Of a stretch of 64,000 nt of DNA, positions 25,038 to 33,165 are shown in pieces. Position 1 is the stretch's first letter. Each line of letters opens with the position of its first letter. The DNA comes from Sphingopyxis panaciterrae (GTDB taxonomy: Bacteria; Pseudomonadota; Alphaproteobacteria; Sphingomonadales; Sphingomonadaceae), in the NCBI RefSeq assembly GCF_011762125.1, contig NZ_JAASQN010000001.1:992001-1056000 (forward strand). The letters are read 5' to 3'. The notes beneath the pieces are model-generated. The model was not told where the DNA came from and ran no database searches. It saw nothing but the letters and a program-made list of their open reading frames with translations. The position numbers were made by a program, and so were the translations under genes.

Positions 25038-25844
25038 TCACGCGACGCGCTTTGCGCGTTTGCGTTTCGCCGGCTCGGCAAGCTCGATCCAGACGGGCGT
25101 GTGATCGCTGGTTTTCTCCCATCCGCGCGGGCGAAGATCGACTTCGGCGGCCTTGAGCAAAGCCTTGGCGAGAGGGTTGAGCAGCAGGTGATCGATCCGG
25201 ATTCCGGCGTCGCGCGCGAAGGCGTTCCGCCAATATGGCCAGAACGTGTAGAGAGTCTCATCCGGGTGAAGATGGCGGACCGCATCGGTCCAGCCCTGAT
25301 CGAGCAGGCGCTTGAATGCGGCCTTCGCTTCGGGGGCGAAGAGGGCGTCGTCCTTCCAGCGCTCGGGCTTGTAGACATCTTCGTCGGTCGGGATGACGTT
25401 GAAGTCGCCGACGACGACGACCGGCGCCTTGAGGTCGACGAGCGTGGCGAGGTGCGCGTCGAGGCGTTCCATCCAGGCGAGCTTGTAGTCGAACTTGGGG
25501 CCGGGACGGGGGTTGCCGTTGGGGAGATAGAGGCCCGCGATCAGCACGCCGCCGACCGCTGCCTCGATATAACGGCTTTGCTCGTCCCCTGGATCGCCGG
25601 GCAAGCCGCGGCGGGTCTCGTGGATTTCGCCGACGCGGCTGAGGAGTGCAACCCCGTTCCAGCGGCGCTGGCCATGCCAGATCGCCTGGTATCCCGCCTC
25701 CGCGATGGCCGCGCGCGGAAAGGCTTCCTGCGGCGCCTTGAGTTCCTGCAGTACGACGATGTCGGGCTCGGCGAGGGCGAGCCATTTGAGGAGGATGGGC
25801 AAGCGGCCGCCGATCCCGTTGACATTGAAGGTCGCGATTTTCAC
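25038..25844 (-). CDS. xthA: Exonuclease III / AP endonuclease
   Basis: Base-excision repair nuclease of 268 residues. Conserved active-site segments read in order: KIATFNVNGI, VVLQELKA (metal-binding Glu), RYIEAAVGGV, VVGDFNVIPTDEDV (Asp-x-Asn), TFWPYWRNAFARDAGIRIDHLL and the final TSDHTPVW with catalytic Asp-His. GTG is chosen because it gives the family start VKIATFNVNG. It overlaps the stop of a small upstream frame by four bases. Confidence 0.93.
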   Translation of the reverse strand: MKIATFNVNGIGGRLPILLKWLALAEPDIVVLQELKAPQEAFPRAAIAEAGYQAIWHGQRRWNGVALLSRVGEIHETRRGLPGDPGDEQSRYIEAAVGGVLIAGLYLPNGNPRPGPKFDYKLAWMERLDAHLATLVDLKAPVVVVGDFNVIPTDEDVYKPERWKDDALFAPEAKAAFKRLLDQGWTDAVRHLHPDETLYTFWPYWRNAFARDAGIRIDHLLLNPLAKALLKAAEVDLRPRGWEKTSDHTPVWIELAEPAKRKRAKRVA

Positions 25845-26062
25845 AGGCCCGGGAGCTTGCGATCGGCACCGCCGCGGCCAGCGAGCCCGGTGCTGGCGCG
25901 CTCCAGACGCACCTTTGTCTCGCCGACGATGGTCGGCGCGCGGCAACCGTCGAAATCCGTCGCGGAGCAGATGCCGGACCTCACCACCGCGTCGGGCAGG
26001 GCCGCCGGTCCCGGCGACGGGACAGGCGCGGGCGCCGACGTCCGGGTGGAGGTGCGGGACAT
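25841..26062 (-). CDS. Possible small hypothetical protein upstream of xthA
   Basis: Frame of 73 codons that is Pro/Ala/Ser-rich at the start, with GICSATDFDGCRAPTIVGETKVRL later. The only support is its four-base GTGA overlap with the xthA start, a typical coupled arrangement, and two cysteines bracketing a hydrophobic stretch. No ribosome-binding site or known family is visible, so it may be spurious. Confidence 0.35.
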   Translation of the reverse strand: MSRTSTRTSAPAPVPSPGPAALPDAVVRSGICSATDFDGCRAPTIVGETKVRLERASTGLAGRGGADRKLPGL

Positions 26063-26157
26063 GACGTGACTACTCGAAGAGGCGTGCTTCGTTCCGTCCC
26101 GGCGCGGCAACCCTTTATGCAAGCGGGCGTTGACCGGGCATCAATCAGGAGCGCAGC

Positions 26158-26337
26158 ATGACCGTGAAGATGAACAGCGTCGGTTCGCATGACCGCGACC
26201 GGATCAGCCTTGGTGAAGATCATGAGGTCCGCGACTGGATGGCGACTCTCGGCGTGAGCGAGGACGAACTGCGCGAGGCGGTCGACGCGGTCGGCAACTC
26301 GGTCGACGCCGTGCGTGCCTATCTGAGGTGTCCGTGA
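26158..26337 (+). CDS. DUF3606 family small protein
   Basis: Product of 59 residues with the DUF3606 pattern: DRISLGEDHEVRDWMATLGVSEDELREAV followed by a Val-Asp-Ala-Val helix and a short tail. AGGAGCGCAGC precedes the ATG. The stop overlaps the next gene's ATG (TGATG). A near-consensus stress promoter (GCAAC-N16-CGTT) lies just upstream. Two further DUF3606 genes occur near 30.3 and 41.4 kb, the latter broken. Confidence 0.85.
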   Translation: MTVKMNSVGSHDRDRISLGEDHEVRDWMATLGVSEDELREAVDAVGNSVDAVRAYLRCP

Positions 26338-26609
26338 TGGCGCGCGAACATGATCGCGCGGCGACCGCGCCCGTCGAGCGCATCGCGCGCGCGCTCGCGG
26401 GTCATGCGCTCAGCCGGAATGCCGAAGGCGACCTCGCCTCGGCGGGCGAAGCCGTCAACGATCTCTGGCCCGAATATACCGACGCCGCCCTGGCCGTCCT
26501 GCGCACGCTGCGCGAGCCGAGCGGGCGCATGCTCGCGGTCGGCGACGGCGACGTCTGGGAGCGGATGATCCGCGCGGCGATCGAGGACGAGACGATCGCC
26601 GACAACTGA
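26337..26609 (+). CDS. Hypothetical protein, 90 residues
   Basis: Unrecognised soluble helical protein with PVERIARALAGHALSRNAEGD, ALAVLRTLREPSGRML and VWERMIRAAIED. The layout is common among small sphingomonad proteins but no function is known to me. Start overlaps the DUF3606 stop, so the two genes form a coupled pair. Confidence 0.75.
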   Translation: MAREHDRAATAPVERIARALAGHALSRNAEGDLASAGEAVNDLWPEYTDAALAVLRTLREPSGRMLAVGDGDVWERMIRAAIEDETIADN

Positions 26610-26643
26610 CCGCGCCGCACCGCTTGCCGGCCGCGGCGGCCGG

Positions 26644-27231
26644 TCAGCGAAGGCTTCGGAAGGTGACCGACCAGCGCGGCGCATGCATCGCCGCAATGCT
26701 ATGCTCCCAGTCATCTCGGACTTCGCCCTGCATATGATAAATCGATCGCGGCGCGAGATCGGCCGTCGCGCGCTCGAACCTGGTGCCGCCCCTCCGCCGG
26801 AAACGCATGGTCGCGGGCGCGCCGAGCGAGAGGCCGATGACGTGCCCGAAGACCGGGCGGTCCTTGTGCCAGCCGATGCCCGCGCCCGGACCATATTGAA
26901 TGACGAGCGCCTGCTCGAGGGAGGCGGGGTCGACACCCGCAAATCCGGCGGCGCGGCCGCGGACGTCCTCGAGCCAGTCCGGGATTGGCTCGCCCGGGGC
27001 GAAGCGGCCGGTCTGGAAGTCGTATGTCCAGCCGAACGAGCGGGTGAGCCGCTTGCCTTCCCATTGCTGGAACTGGAATGGCGCCAGTCCGGCGGTTTCG
27101 ATGCGCGCGACAAGCTCCTTCTCTTCGCTCGCGCTCACGACCTCGCCGGCGTATGTCAGGCCGGGAAGAAGCGCAGGGCCGAAAAGGTCTCCCTGCGGCG
27201 GCGGCGGTACCCCTGCGGCGGGCCGGGTCAC
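26644..27231 (-). CDS. AlkB-family 2-oxoglutarate/Fe(II) dioxygenase
   Basis: Alkylation-repair demethylase type, ~195 residues. The iron ligands and 2-oxoglutarate residues read as YGPGAGIGWHKDRPVFG (His-x-Asp), WEHSIAAM (distal His) and RWSVTFRSL (Arg). ALVIQYGPG and GLSLGAPATMRFRRR are typical of the shorter bacterial and ALKBH-like class. I chose the GTG before TRPAAGVPPP; the exact start is uncertain because the first 20 residues are not conserved. Confidence 0.9.
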   Translation of the reverse strand: MTRPAAGVPPPPQGDLFGPALLPGLTYAGEVVSASEEKELVARIETAGLAPFQFQQWEGKRLTRSFGWTYDFQTGRFAPGEPIPDWLEDVRGRAAGFAGVDPASLEQALVIQYGPGAGIGWHKDRPVFGHVIGLSLGAPATMRFRRRGGTRFERATADLAPRSIYHMQGEVRDDWEHSIAAMHAPRWSVTFRSLR

Positions 27232-27341
27232 AGCGGAAGTCCGGCTTGCTTGCGCAGCGGCCCGAAAGGCGTTGGCGCGATGCCCATGTCTGGAACATAA
27301 TGGGAACGGTAAGGAGTCGCAAGGGCAACGGACCACCGCCG

Positions 27342-27479
27342 ATGTGTAAAAATTATCGGCTCGAGATCGATGTCGCGTCGATCGCCGAAAATTTCGACGA
27401 CCTCCATATCAGGGTGGATATGCCCGAAGGCGTACCGAATGTGCCTGCGCGCGAGGATATCCGTATTACCGACATGTGA
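27342..27479 (+). pseudogene. N-terminal remnant of an SOS-response-associated peptidase (SRAP/HMCES)
   Basis: The 45-codon frame begins MCKNYRLEIDVASIAENF and continues VPNVPAREDIRIT. Met-Cys followed by (N/K)-x-Y-R is the invariant start of SRAP proteins, in which Cys2 forms the covalent link to abasic sites. Full-length relatives have 200-240 residues including essential Asn, Glu and His; here a TGA comes after residue 45 and none of the other frames restores the family. I read it as truncated and inactive. Confidence 0.65.
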
Positions 27480-27517
27480 CCCGACGTCGAGGGGGCGGCG
27501 GCGGTCTGCGGGCCGAT

Positions 27518-27539
27518 AAAAGGCCCGCCGAAGCGGGCC
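27518..27539 (-). terminator. Rho-independent terminator of csbD
   Basis: On the minus strand GGCCCGC-TTCG-GCGGGCC followed by TTTTAT, with a stable UUCG tetraloop, about 30 bases after the CsbD stop. Confidence 0.8.
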
Positions 27540-27571
27540 AAGTTTACCACGGGAGGAGTGGCGGAGGATTC

Positions 27572-27748
27572 CTAGTTTTCGGTGCCCGGCGTGCCGGTCT
27601 TCGGCGGCTTGCCATCTTCGATGCGGCCTTCGTTGCGAAGGTCGCGGCCTTCCTGCGCCTTGCGCTTGGCCTCGGGGCTGTCGCCGGCCTCGAAGGCTTC
27701 TTCTTTCACATAACCGGCGGCTTCTTTGATCTGTCCTTTGACGCTCAT
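27572..27748 (-). CDS. CsbD-family stress protein
   Basis: Product of 58 residues: KGQIKEAAGYVKEEAFEAG followed by an Arg/Lys/Gly-rich disordered tail, the usual CsbD-like pattern. Members are general-stress proteins of unknown mechanism. GAAGGAGATGATC precedes the start. A GGAAC element occurs upstream but lacks a matching -10, so its control is unclear. Confidence 0.85.
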   Translation of the reverse strand: MSVKGQIKEAAGYVKEEAFEAGDSPEAKRKAQEGRDLRNEGRIEDGKPPKTGTPGTEN

Positions 27749-28045
27749 GATCATCTCCTTCGTTGATGCGGAAAAAACCGGCGAGCGGTATCGAAAGTTG
27801 CGTTCCGGCCGGAGAATTTATCTTCATCTCGCGGCGCAACTTTCGCGATATTCCGGGGTTTCGATCCTGCACGGGTCATGCGGAGATCCCCGGGTCTGCC
27901 GGTGCCATGTGCGATCAATCTCGTGCCGCCGCGGGCCGCCTGCGCCCCTCGTCGGAGGGCTCGCGGCGCACGATTTCCATCTCCGCAAAGAAGACCCGGC
28001 CGTGCGTTTAGCGTGCCGCCATTGCGGTGCCGCACCGTGACGGCG

Positions 28046-28654
28046 TCATCCGGGATAGGGCGATCGCTTGAGAAGACCCGCCAGATGCGCTGCATTTGCC
28101 GCCACCATCTTCGCGGTCCCCGTGATCATGCGCGGGCGGTGGTCGAGATCCTTGAAGTCGACCGATCCCATGGCTTCGCCGACCCAGTAGCACCCCGCGA
28201 CCGCCGGGATCGTCCAGCCGACGTCGTTCAACGCCTGGAACAGTTCGGCGCAGACATGATGCGCCCCGTCCTCGTTGCCGACGATCGCCGCGACAGCGAC
28301 TTTCGAATAGCTCGGCATGCGGCCGGCCTCGTCGGTCTCCGCGAGAAACGCGTCCATGCGTTCGAGCACGAGCTTTGCGACGCTGGACGGCTGTCCCATC
28401 CAGATCGGGGTGCCGAAGATGAGGATGTCGGAGGCGAGGATCCGCTCACGGATAGCTGGCCAGGCGTCGCCGTCGCCCTCGTCGGACGAGACGCCCCATT
28501 TTACCATGTGTGCGGCGATGCGGATCGGGTCGCCGACCTCGATGTCATGCTCGGCGAAATGCTCGGCAAGGACCGCGATCATGGCGTCGGTCGAACTCTT
28601 GCGCCCCTTCGCCGAGAGCGAGCAGTTGATGGCGGATGCGGTGAGCGAGGGCAC
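28046..28654 (-). CDS. Flavodoxin-like NAD(P)H-dependent oxidoreductase
   Basis: Product of 202 residues with a flavodoxin fold. The phosphate-binding loop is NCSLSAKGRKSSTDAMI near the N-terminus, then ILIFGTPIWMGQPSSVAKLVLERMD, the flavin-stacking loop of the NADPH-dependent FMN reductase class, then VAAIVGNEDGAHH. The natural substrate cannot be read. The gene follows a GGAGACGTCCCGTGCC-like ribosome-binding region. Confidence 0.85.
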   Translation of the reverse strand: MPSLTASAINCSLSAKGRKSSTDAMIAVLAEHFAEHDIEVGDPIRIAAHMVKWGVSSDEGDGDAWPAIRERILASDILIFGTPIWMGQPSSVAKLVLERMDAFLAETDEAGRMPSYSKVAVAAIVGNEDGAHHVCAELFQALNDVGWTIPAVAGCYWVGEAMGSVDFKDLDHRPRMITGTAKMVAANAAHLAGLLKRSPYPG

Positions 28655-28678
28655 GGGACGTCTCCTTGAGCCCCCTCC

Positions 28679-28921
28679 CTACAATGATCGTTCCGGGCGC
28701 CGGTTCCACTGGCCGGTCGGTGTCTTCCGCGGGGGAACGAGGATGAGGGTGCGGCCCTCTACGTGCCAGGACTGGAACGCGGACAGGAAATTCATGCCGG
28801 GCACGACACTGTCGCGGAGAGCCCGCGAGATGACGACCTTGAGCTTTCTTGCTTCGATGCGCCCGGTTTCGAAACGGTCGAGCGTTGTGGTATCGGCCCG
28901 CACGGACCGATCTCCAGTCAT
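28679..28921 (-). pseudogene. C-terminal fragment of a retropepsin-like aspartic protease
   Basis: The ~80-codon frame contains GRIEARKLKVVISRALRDSVVPGMNFLSAFQSWHVEGRTLIL, which resembles the last third of bacterial clan AA aspartic proteases (the G-M-x-F-L-x... flap and strand after the catalytic half). The catalytic Asp-Thr-Gly motif and signal or membrane anchor are missing, and no continuation is visible upstream in the same frame. It is probably a relic, though a short independent protein cannot be excluded. Confidence 0.45.
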
Positions 28922-28994
28922 CGAGGCCGAGGCTCGTGGAACCACGATTTCTACTGAGTGGGTGAGAAATGCCCGGAGAACGGAGCGCGCCGGC

Positions 28995-29366
28995 CTAGCC
29001 GAGCGTCAAATCTTCCTTGGCGACCTCGTAATAGCTTGCGACACGATCGGCATAGGCCTGATCGAACAGCGGCGCATTGGCGGCCCAGCTCGGGCCGCCT
29101 TCGAGCACGCGCCGGTCGATGGTCACGACATAGGAATCGCTTGTCGCCTCGAATGCGAGCAGGCGGAAGGGCAGGGGATAATAGGCTTTCCCCATGCCGA
29201 GGAAGCCGCCGATGGACAGTACCGCATAGACCGCCTGGCCGGTTCGCTTGTTGATCATGAACGCGTGGATCGATCCGAGCTTGTCGCCGTCACGCGTCTT
29301 GACCCCCATCGTGTCGGCCTTGTTCGACTGGCACAGCAGCTGGGTCGGTTCGTCAATATCGGTCAT
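28995..29366 (-). CDS. PRC-barrel domain protein
   Basis: Product of 123 residues dominated by one PRC-barrel: MGVKTRDGDKLGSIHAFMINKRTGQAVYAVLSIGGFLGMGKAYYPLPFRLL and a C-terminal helix. Stand-alone PRC-barrel proteins are common stress-associated genes in this lineage. GGAGGCCCG precedes the start. A GGAAC-N16-TGTT EcfG-like site lies upstream, in the interval shared with the divergent PfpI gene. Confidence 0.88.
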   Translation of the reverse strand: MTDIDEPTQLLCQSNKADTMGVKTRDGDKLGSIHAFMINKRTGQAVYAVLSIGGFLGMGKAYYPLPFRLLAFEATSDSYVVTIDRRVLEGGPSWAANAPLFDQAYADRVASYYEVAKEDLTLG

Positions 29367-29391
29367 CGGGCCTCCTTGTGGTCATCCTCAC

Positions 29392-29416
29392 AACAGGCGA
29401 GCCGCGCGGGGGTTCC
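29392..29416 (-). promoter_or_regulatory. EcfG-like promoter of the PRC-barrel gene
   Basis: GGAAC-N16-TGTT on the minus strand, one base off the CGTT -10 consensus, ~25 bases upstream of the start codon. The same TGTT variant precedes the repeat-protein gene near 39.8 kb. Confidence 0.45.
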
Positions 29417-29499
29417 GGCGGGGCGGGCAAAGACGGGATGAGCGAGGCAACATCTGACTCTCCCGCGCATTGTCACAGGAGCAGACAAGGAGTTTTACC

Positions 29500-30063
29500 A
29501 TGGCAGCCTCGACCCCTCTCGCCGCGCATCGCATCCTGATCATGGCCACCGATGGCTTCGAACAGTCCGAACTCGAGGTGCCGCTCGCGCGGCTGCGCGA
29601 GGCGGGCGCCACCGTCGATATCGCCTCGCTCGACACGGCTGAGATCACCGGCTGGGACAAAGATGACTGGGGCGACGATATCGAGGTCGATCTCGAGATC
29701 GCCGACGTCGACATCGACGATTATGATGCGCTGGTTCTTCCCGGCGGACAGATCAATCCCGATCTTCTGCGCGTCGAGACGGCGGCGATCGCGCTGATCA
29801 AAGGCTTCGCAGCGGCCGACAAGCCCGTCGCCGCCATCTGTCATGCACCCTGGCTTCTCGTCGAGGCGGGCCTTGCGAAAGGGCGCCGCATGACGAGCTA
29901 CAAATCGATCCGTACCGATGTCGCGAACGCAGGCGCCGATGTGGTCGACGAAGCCGTCGTCGTCGACGGCAACCTCATCACGAGCCGGTGTCCCCACGAT
30001 CTCGATGCCTTCTGCAACGCGATCATAACCGCCGTCGCCGACGCAGCGGCGCACGCCGACTGA
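29500..30063 (+). CDS. PfpI/DJ-1 family protein (type 1 glutamine amidotransferase-like)
   Basis: Product of 187 residues. The nucleophile elbow is AAICHAPWLL with the conserved Cys-His, and LILMATDGFEQSELEVPLARLREAG is the family N-terminus with its Glu. Members are proteases, deglycases or chaperone-like stress proteins; the true activity is not settled. AAGGAGTTTTACC precedes the ATG. Confidence 0.9.
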   Translation: MAASTPLAAHRILIMATDGFEQSELEVPLARLREAGATVDIASLDTAEITGWDKDDWGDDIEVDLEIADVDIDDYDALVLPGGQINPDLLRVETAAIALIKGFAAADKPVAAICHAPWLLVEAGLAKGRRMTSYKSIRTDVANAGADVVDEAVVVDGNLITSRCPHDLDAFCNAIITAVADAAAHAD

Positions 30064-30253
30064 GCGCGCGCCGGGCGCCGTCGGGCGCGCGCTCCCGCGC
30101 ACGCTGGTGACGCCGGCGCGCAACAATGACGGTCGTTACGATTGTTGGGGGCGCCGCGCCCTGGAAAAACGCCGCGCTCTCATGTCCCCTTTGGCACCCC
30201 GCGTCGACGTCGGCGCGAAACGGCCGCGTGATCATAACGCCTGGGCGTTGCCG

Positions 30254-30493
30254 TCAGGCGGCGAGACTCCTCGCCTCGGGCGGGACGGGGGCCAGCGCGG
30301 TTTCGCCTTCGCGGCTCGAAAAGCAGAAATCTTCGGCGAGATAGGATTGCACATCCTGATATCGGGGACCGACCGCGGCGACCGCGACGAGGATTTCGAC
30401 TTGGGTAACGCCGAGGATCGCCGACCAGGCGCGCATCGCGTCCACACTGCTGCGATTGATCCGGCCGCCGTCCGGTACGATTTGTGCCTGCAT
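30254..30493 (-). CDS. DUF3606 family protein
   Basis: Product of 79 residues: DGGRINRSSVDAMRAWSAILGV, then VEILVAVAAVGPRYQDVQSYL, matching DUF3606, with a short acidic tail. It is the best template for the broken copy near 41.4 kb. Control by the general stress response is likely: GGAAC-N17-CGTT lies about 40 bases upstream. Confidence 0.85.
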   Translation of the reverse strand: MQAQIVPDGGRINRSSVDAMRAWSAILGVTQVEILVAVAAVGPRYQDVQSYLAEDFCFSSREGETALAPVPPEARSLAA

Positions 30494-30533
30494 CCTGCTC
30501 CATCCCGTCGGCGTCGAAAATCGCCGTCTGTTG

Positions 30534-30559
30534 AACGCGCGTCCGGCGCGCTCCGTTCC
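30534..30559 (-). promoter_or_regulatory. EcfG-type promoter of the DUF3606 gene
   Basis: GGAAC-N17-CGTT on the minus strand, exact consensus half-sites with the allowed 17-base spacer, ~40 bases upstream of the start codon. Confidence 0.68.
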
Positions 30560-30586
30560 CGGGTCTGCGGTGAACGGATAAGCCGG

Positions 30587-31366
30587 TCAGGCGATAACGG
30601 AGGGCAGCGCTGCCGTGCAGGCGCGGTGCAGCGCCTCGCACCAGCGCTCGACGCCGGCGGGCATTTCGAGACCGTCCTGCCGGACCTCGATTTCGGCATA
30701 AGGGAGGCCGGCCGGATAGGCATGGTGCGGGACGCTAAAGTCGGTGGCATCCATGCGGTAGGGCTCGTTATCGCCGACGACGAGGTCGGCTTGCGCGCGC
30801 AGTCCCGCGAGCAGTGCCTCGGCAAATCGTGTGTCGCCCCGATCGTAGAGGACTCCAGCGTGCCAGGGACGGGCGCGGCCGCCGAGCGCGGGCGTGAAGC
30901 TGTGGAGCGCGAGCAGGATCGTCGGTCGCGCCGCCGCGCCGCGCCGCGCGATCTCCGCCGCGATTTCGGCATGATAGGGGGCGTGGATTGCCGCGATCCG
31001 CGCCGCAAGATCACGGGCCTGAAGCCGTCGATTGCCCGGGATCGCGCTGCCGTCGGACATGGCCGGCGCCGCCTCGGGGTGCGCCGGGTTACGGTTGCAG
31101 TCGATCACGAGCCGCGAATAGGGCTGGAAGAGGAAGGGCGCGTCGAGCGCCCCGGCGAGCGCGATGCCGAGCGCATGAACTCCGATATCCCAAGCGATGT
31201 GGCGCTCGCGATCCTGTCCGGACAGGCCCAGCGTGCCGAGCGCGCGGGGAATCGCGTTGCCGGCATGATCGCCGAGCAGGAGGAACGGAGCGCGTCCGCC
31301 TGCGTTGACCCACTGAGCGGGCGCCGGTTCGTCTGCGAGCAAGAGGCTGTCCGACAGCGACATCAC
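30587..31366 (-). CDS. N-formylglutamate amidohydrolase family protein
   Basis: Product of 259 residues. Family segments: LLGDHAGNAIP, HIAWDIGVHALG, LIDCNRNP, ALHSFTPAL and EIEVRQDGL, which supply metal-binding and substrate residues of the FGase family. Classical members hydrolyse N-formyl-L-glutamate in histidine degradation, but no hut genes are near. It is 11 bases from the divergent transglutaminase gene, so a shared regulatory region is likely. Confidence 0.88.
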   Translation of the reverse strand: MMSLSDSLLLADEPAPAQWVNAGGRAPFLLLGDHAGNAIPRALGTLGLSGQDRERHIAWDIGVHALGIALAGALDAPFLFQPYSRLVIDCNRNPAHPEAAPAMSDGSAIPGNRRLQARDLAARIAAIHAPYHAEIAAEIARRGAAARPTILLALHSFTPALGGRARPWHAGVLYDRGDTRFAEALLAGLRAQADLVVGDNEPYRMDATDFSVPHHAYPAGLPYAEIEVRQDGLEMPAGVERWCEALHRACTAALPSVIA

Positions 31367-31377
31367 GAAAGTCTCCC

Positions 31378-32319
31378 ATGCCCCGGCTCACGATCCGCCA
31401 TACGACCGAATATAGATATCGCCAGCCCGTCGCCTTCGGCGAGCACCGGATCATGATGCGCCCGCGCGAGAGTTTCGACCAGCGTCTCGTGAAAGCGGAT
31501 CTTCGCATTTCACCCCATCCTTGCGAGCTGCGATGGTTGCACGACGTGCTCGGCAATTCGGTCGCGATCGCGCTGTTCGACAAGCGCGCGAACGCCTTGC
31601 GCGTGGTGAGCGAAATGACACTCGATCACGCGCCCCTCGCGAGCGACCGGATCGACATCGAGGACTATGCCCGGCACTTTCCCTTCACCTATGCCTCGGA
31701 AGACATGCCCGACCTGCTTCGCTCGATCGAGCGTGGATATCTCGACGTCGGCCGCATCGTCGACAAATGGGCGAACGGGTTTCTGAACGATCATGGTCCG
31801 ACCGATACGCTGGGCCTGCTCACCGACATGGCGACGACGATCAAGCGCAGCTTCACTTATGTGCCGCGGCATGAAAAGGGCACGCAGTCCCCGATCGAGA
31901 CGCTGTCTCGCCGGCAGGGAACCTGCCGCGATTTCGCGGTGCTGATGATCGAGGCGGTCCGCGCGCTCGGTCTCGCCGCGCGTTTCGTCTCGGGCTACGT
32001 CTACAATCCCGGCCGCAGCGAAGGGCGCGTCGGAGGCGGCAATACCCACGCCTGGGTCCGCGTCTTTCTGCCCGGATCGGGCTGGATCGAGTTCGACCCG
32101 ACCAACGGCATTGTCGGAAACCGGGGGCTTGTCCGCGTCGCGGTCGCGCGCGATCCGTACCAGGCCGTGCCGCTCTCGGGCAGCTGGAGCGGCTATCCCG
32201 CAAGTTACATCGGCATGGACGTCGCCGTCGACGTCGAGCTCGGCGATGCCGCCGCGGGCGAGACCGATATCGCCGCATCGGGCCTGACCCACGTTGCAAG
32301 GAATGCTGCCAAATGTTGA
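31378..32319 (+). CDS. Transglutaminase-like cysteine protease, copy 1
   Basis: Product of 313 residues. The N-terminal bacterial transglutaminase region (TIRHTTEYRYRQPVAFGEHR) is followed by the catalytic domain: QGTCRDFAVLMIEAVRALGLAARFVSGY (Cys), NTHAWVRVFLP (His) and WIEFDPTNG (Asp). No signal peptide, so it is cytoplasmic. It overlaps the next transglutaminase-like gene by seven bases. Confidence 0.93.
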   Translation: MPRLTIRHTTEYRYRQPVAFGEHRIMMRPRESFDQRLVKADLRISPHPCELRWLHDVLGNSVAIALFDKRANALRVVSEMTLDHAPLASDRIDIEDYARHFPFTYASEDMPDLLRSIERGYLDVGRIVDKWANGFLNDHGPTDTLGLLTDMATTIKRSFTYVPRHEKGTQSPIETLSRRQGTCRDFAVLMIEAVRALGLAARFVSGYVYNPGRSEGRVGGGNTHAWVRVFLPGSGWIEFDPTNGIVGNRGLVRVAVARDPYQAVPLSGSWSGYPASYIGMDVAVDVELGDAAAGETDIAASGLTHVARNAAKC

Positions 32320-33137
32320 TCAGGGCCGGATACGAGATCCGCTTCGAGACCGCGAACCCGACGCCGATGATGGCGATGCTCAGCATCCATCCGTCCCGCC
32401 AGAAGGACCTCAAGACCCCGCAGCAGATCGAGACGTCTCCCGTCATTCCCATTTACAATTATGAAGACAGCTTCGGGAACATCTGCACGCGCCTGACCGT
32501 GCCCGCGGGCGGGGTGACGCTCGCCGCCGATTTCGTGATCGAGGACAGCGGGCTCGTCGACGCGCGCGCGCCCGATGCGGCACCGACCCCGGTCGAGGAT
32601 CTGCCCGACGACATCCTCATCTATCTGCTCGGAAGCCGCTACTGCGAGACCGACCGGCTCATGGGGGTGGCCTGGGCGGAGTTCGCGCATCTCGCCTCGG
32701 CGCGCGACCGGGTCGATGCGATCGTCGCCTTCGTCCACGACCATATCGTCTTCGGCTACGAACATGCGCGCCCGGACAAGACCGCGTGGAACGCCTATCA
32801 GGAGCGGCAGGGCGTGTGCCGCGACTTTGCCCACCTCGCGGTGACCCTGTGTCGCTGCATGAATATCCCCGCGCGCTATTGCACCGGCTATCTGGGCGAT
32901 ATCGGCATCGCGCCGGTCGATGCTCCCATGGATTTTTCGGCCTGGTTCGATGTCCATATCGGGGGCGACTGGTATACATATGACGCGCGGCATAACCGCC
33001 CGCGCATCGGACGCATCCTGATGGCGCGCGGGCGCGACGCAACCGATACCGCGCTCACCACCGCCTTTGGCCCGGCGCGCGTCATATCCTTCCAGGTTCA
33101 TACCGACGAGGTCGATACGGACGATATCGCGTCATGA
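32313..33137 (+). CDS. Transglutaminase-like cysteine protease, copy 2
   Basis: Product of 274 residues, a divergent paralog of the preceding gene. The triad is read as RQGVCRDFAHLAVTLCRCMNIPARYCTGY (Cys), FSAWFDVHIGGDWYTYDARHN (with His displaced to VHIGG) and Asp in the YDARHN segment. It starts inside the end of copy 1. Together with copy 1 and the ATP-grasp gene it forms a short operon. Confidence 0.9.
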   Translation: MLIRAGYEIRFETANPTPMMAMLSIHPSRQKDLKTPQQIETSPVIPIYNYEDSFGNICTRLTVPAGGVTLAADFVIEDSGLVDARAPDAAPTPVEDLPDDILIYLLGSRYCETDRLMGVAWAEFAHLASARDRVDAIVAFVHDHIVFGYEHARPDKTAWNAYQERQGVCRDFAHLAVTLCRCMNIPARYCTGYLGDIGIAPVDAPMDFSAWFDVHIGGDWYTYDARHNRPRIGRILMARGRDATDTALTTAFGPARVISFQVHTDEVDTDDIAS

Positions 33138-33165
33138 CGGTGCGGCAGCGGGGAGCGGCCCGGCC

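Noticed and set aside
27749..27860. EcfG promoter for csbD
   Set aside because: GGAAC is present upstream on the minus strand but no CGTT-like -10 lies at 16-17 bases.
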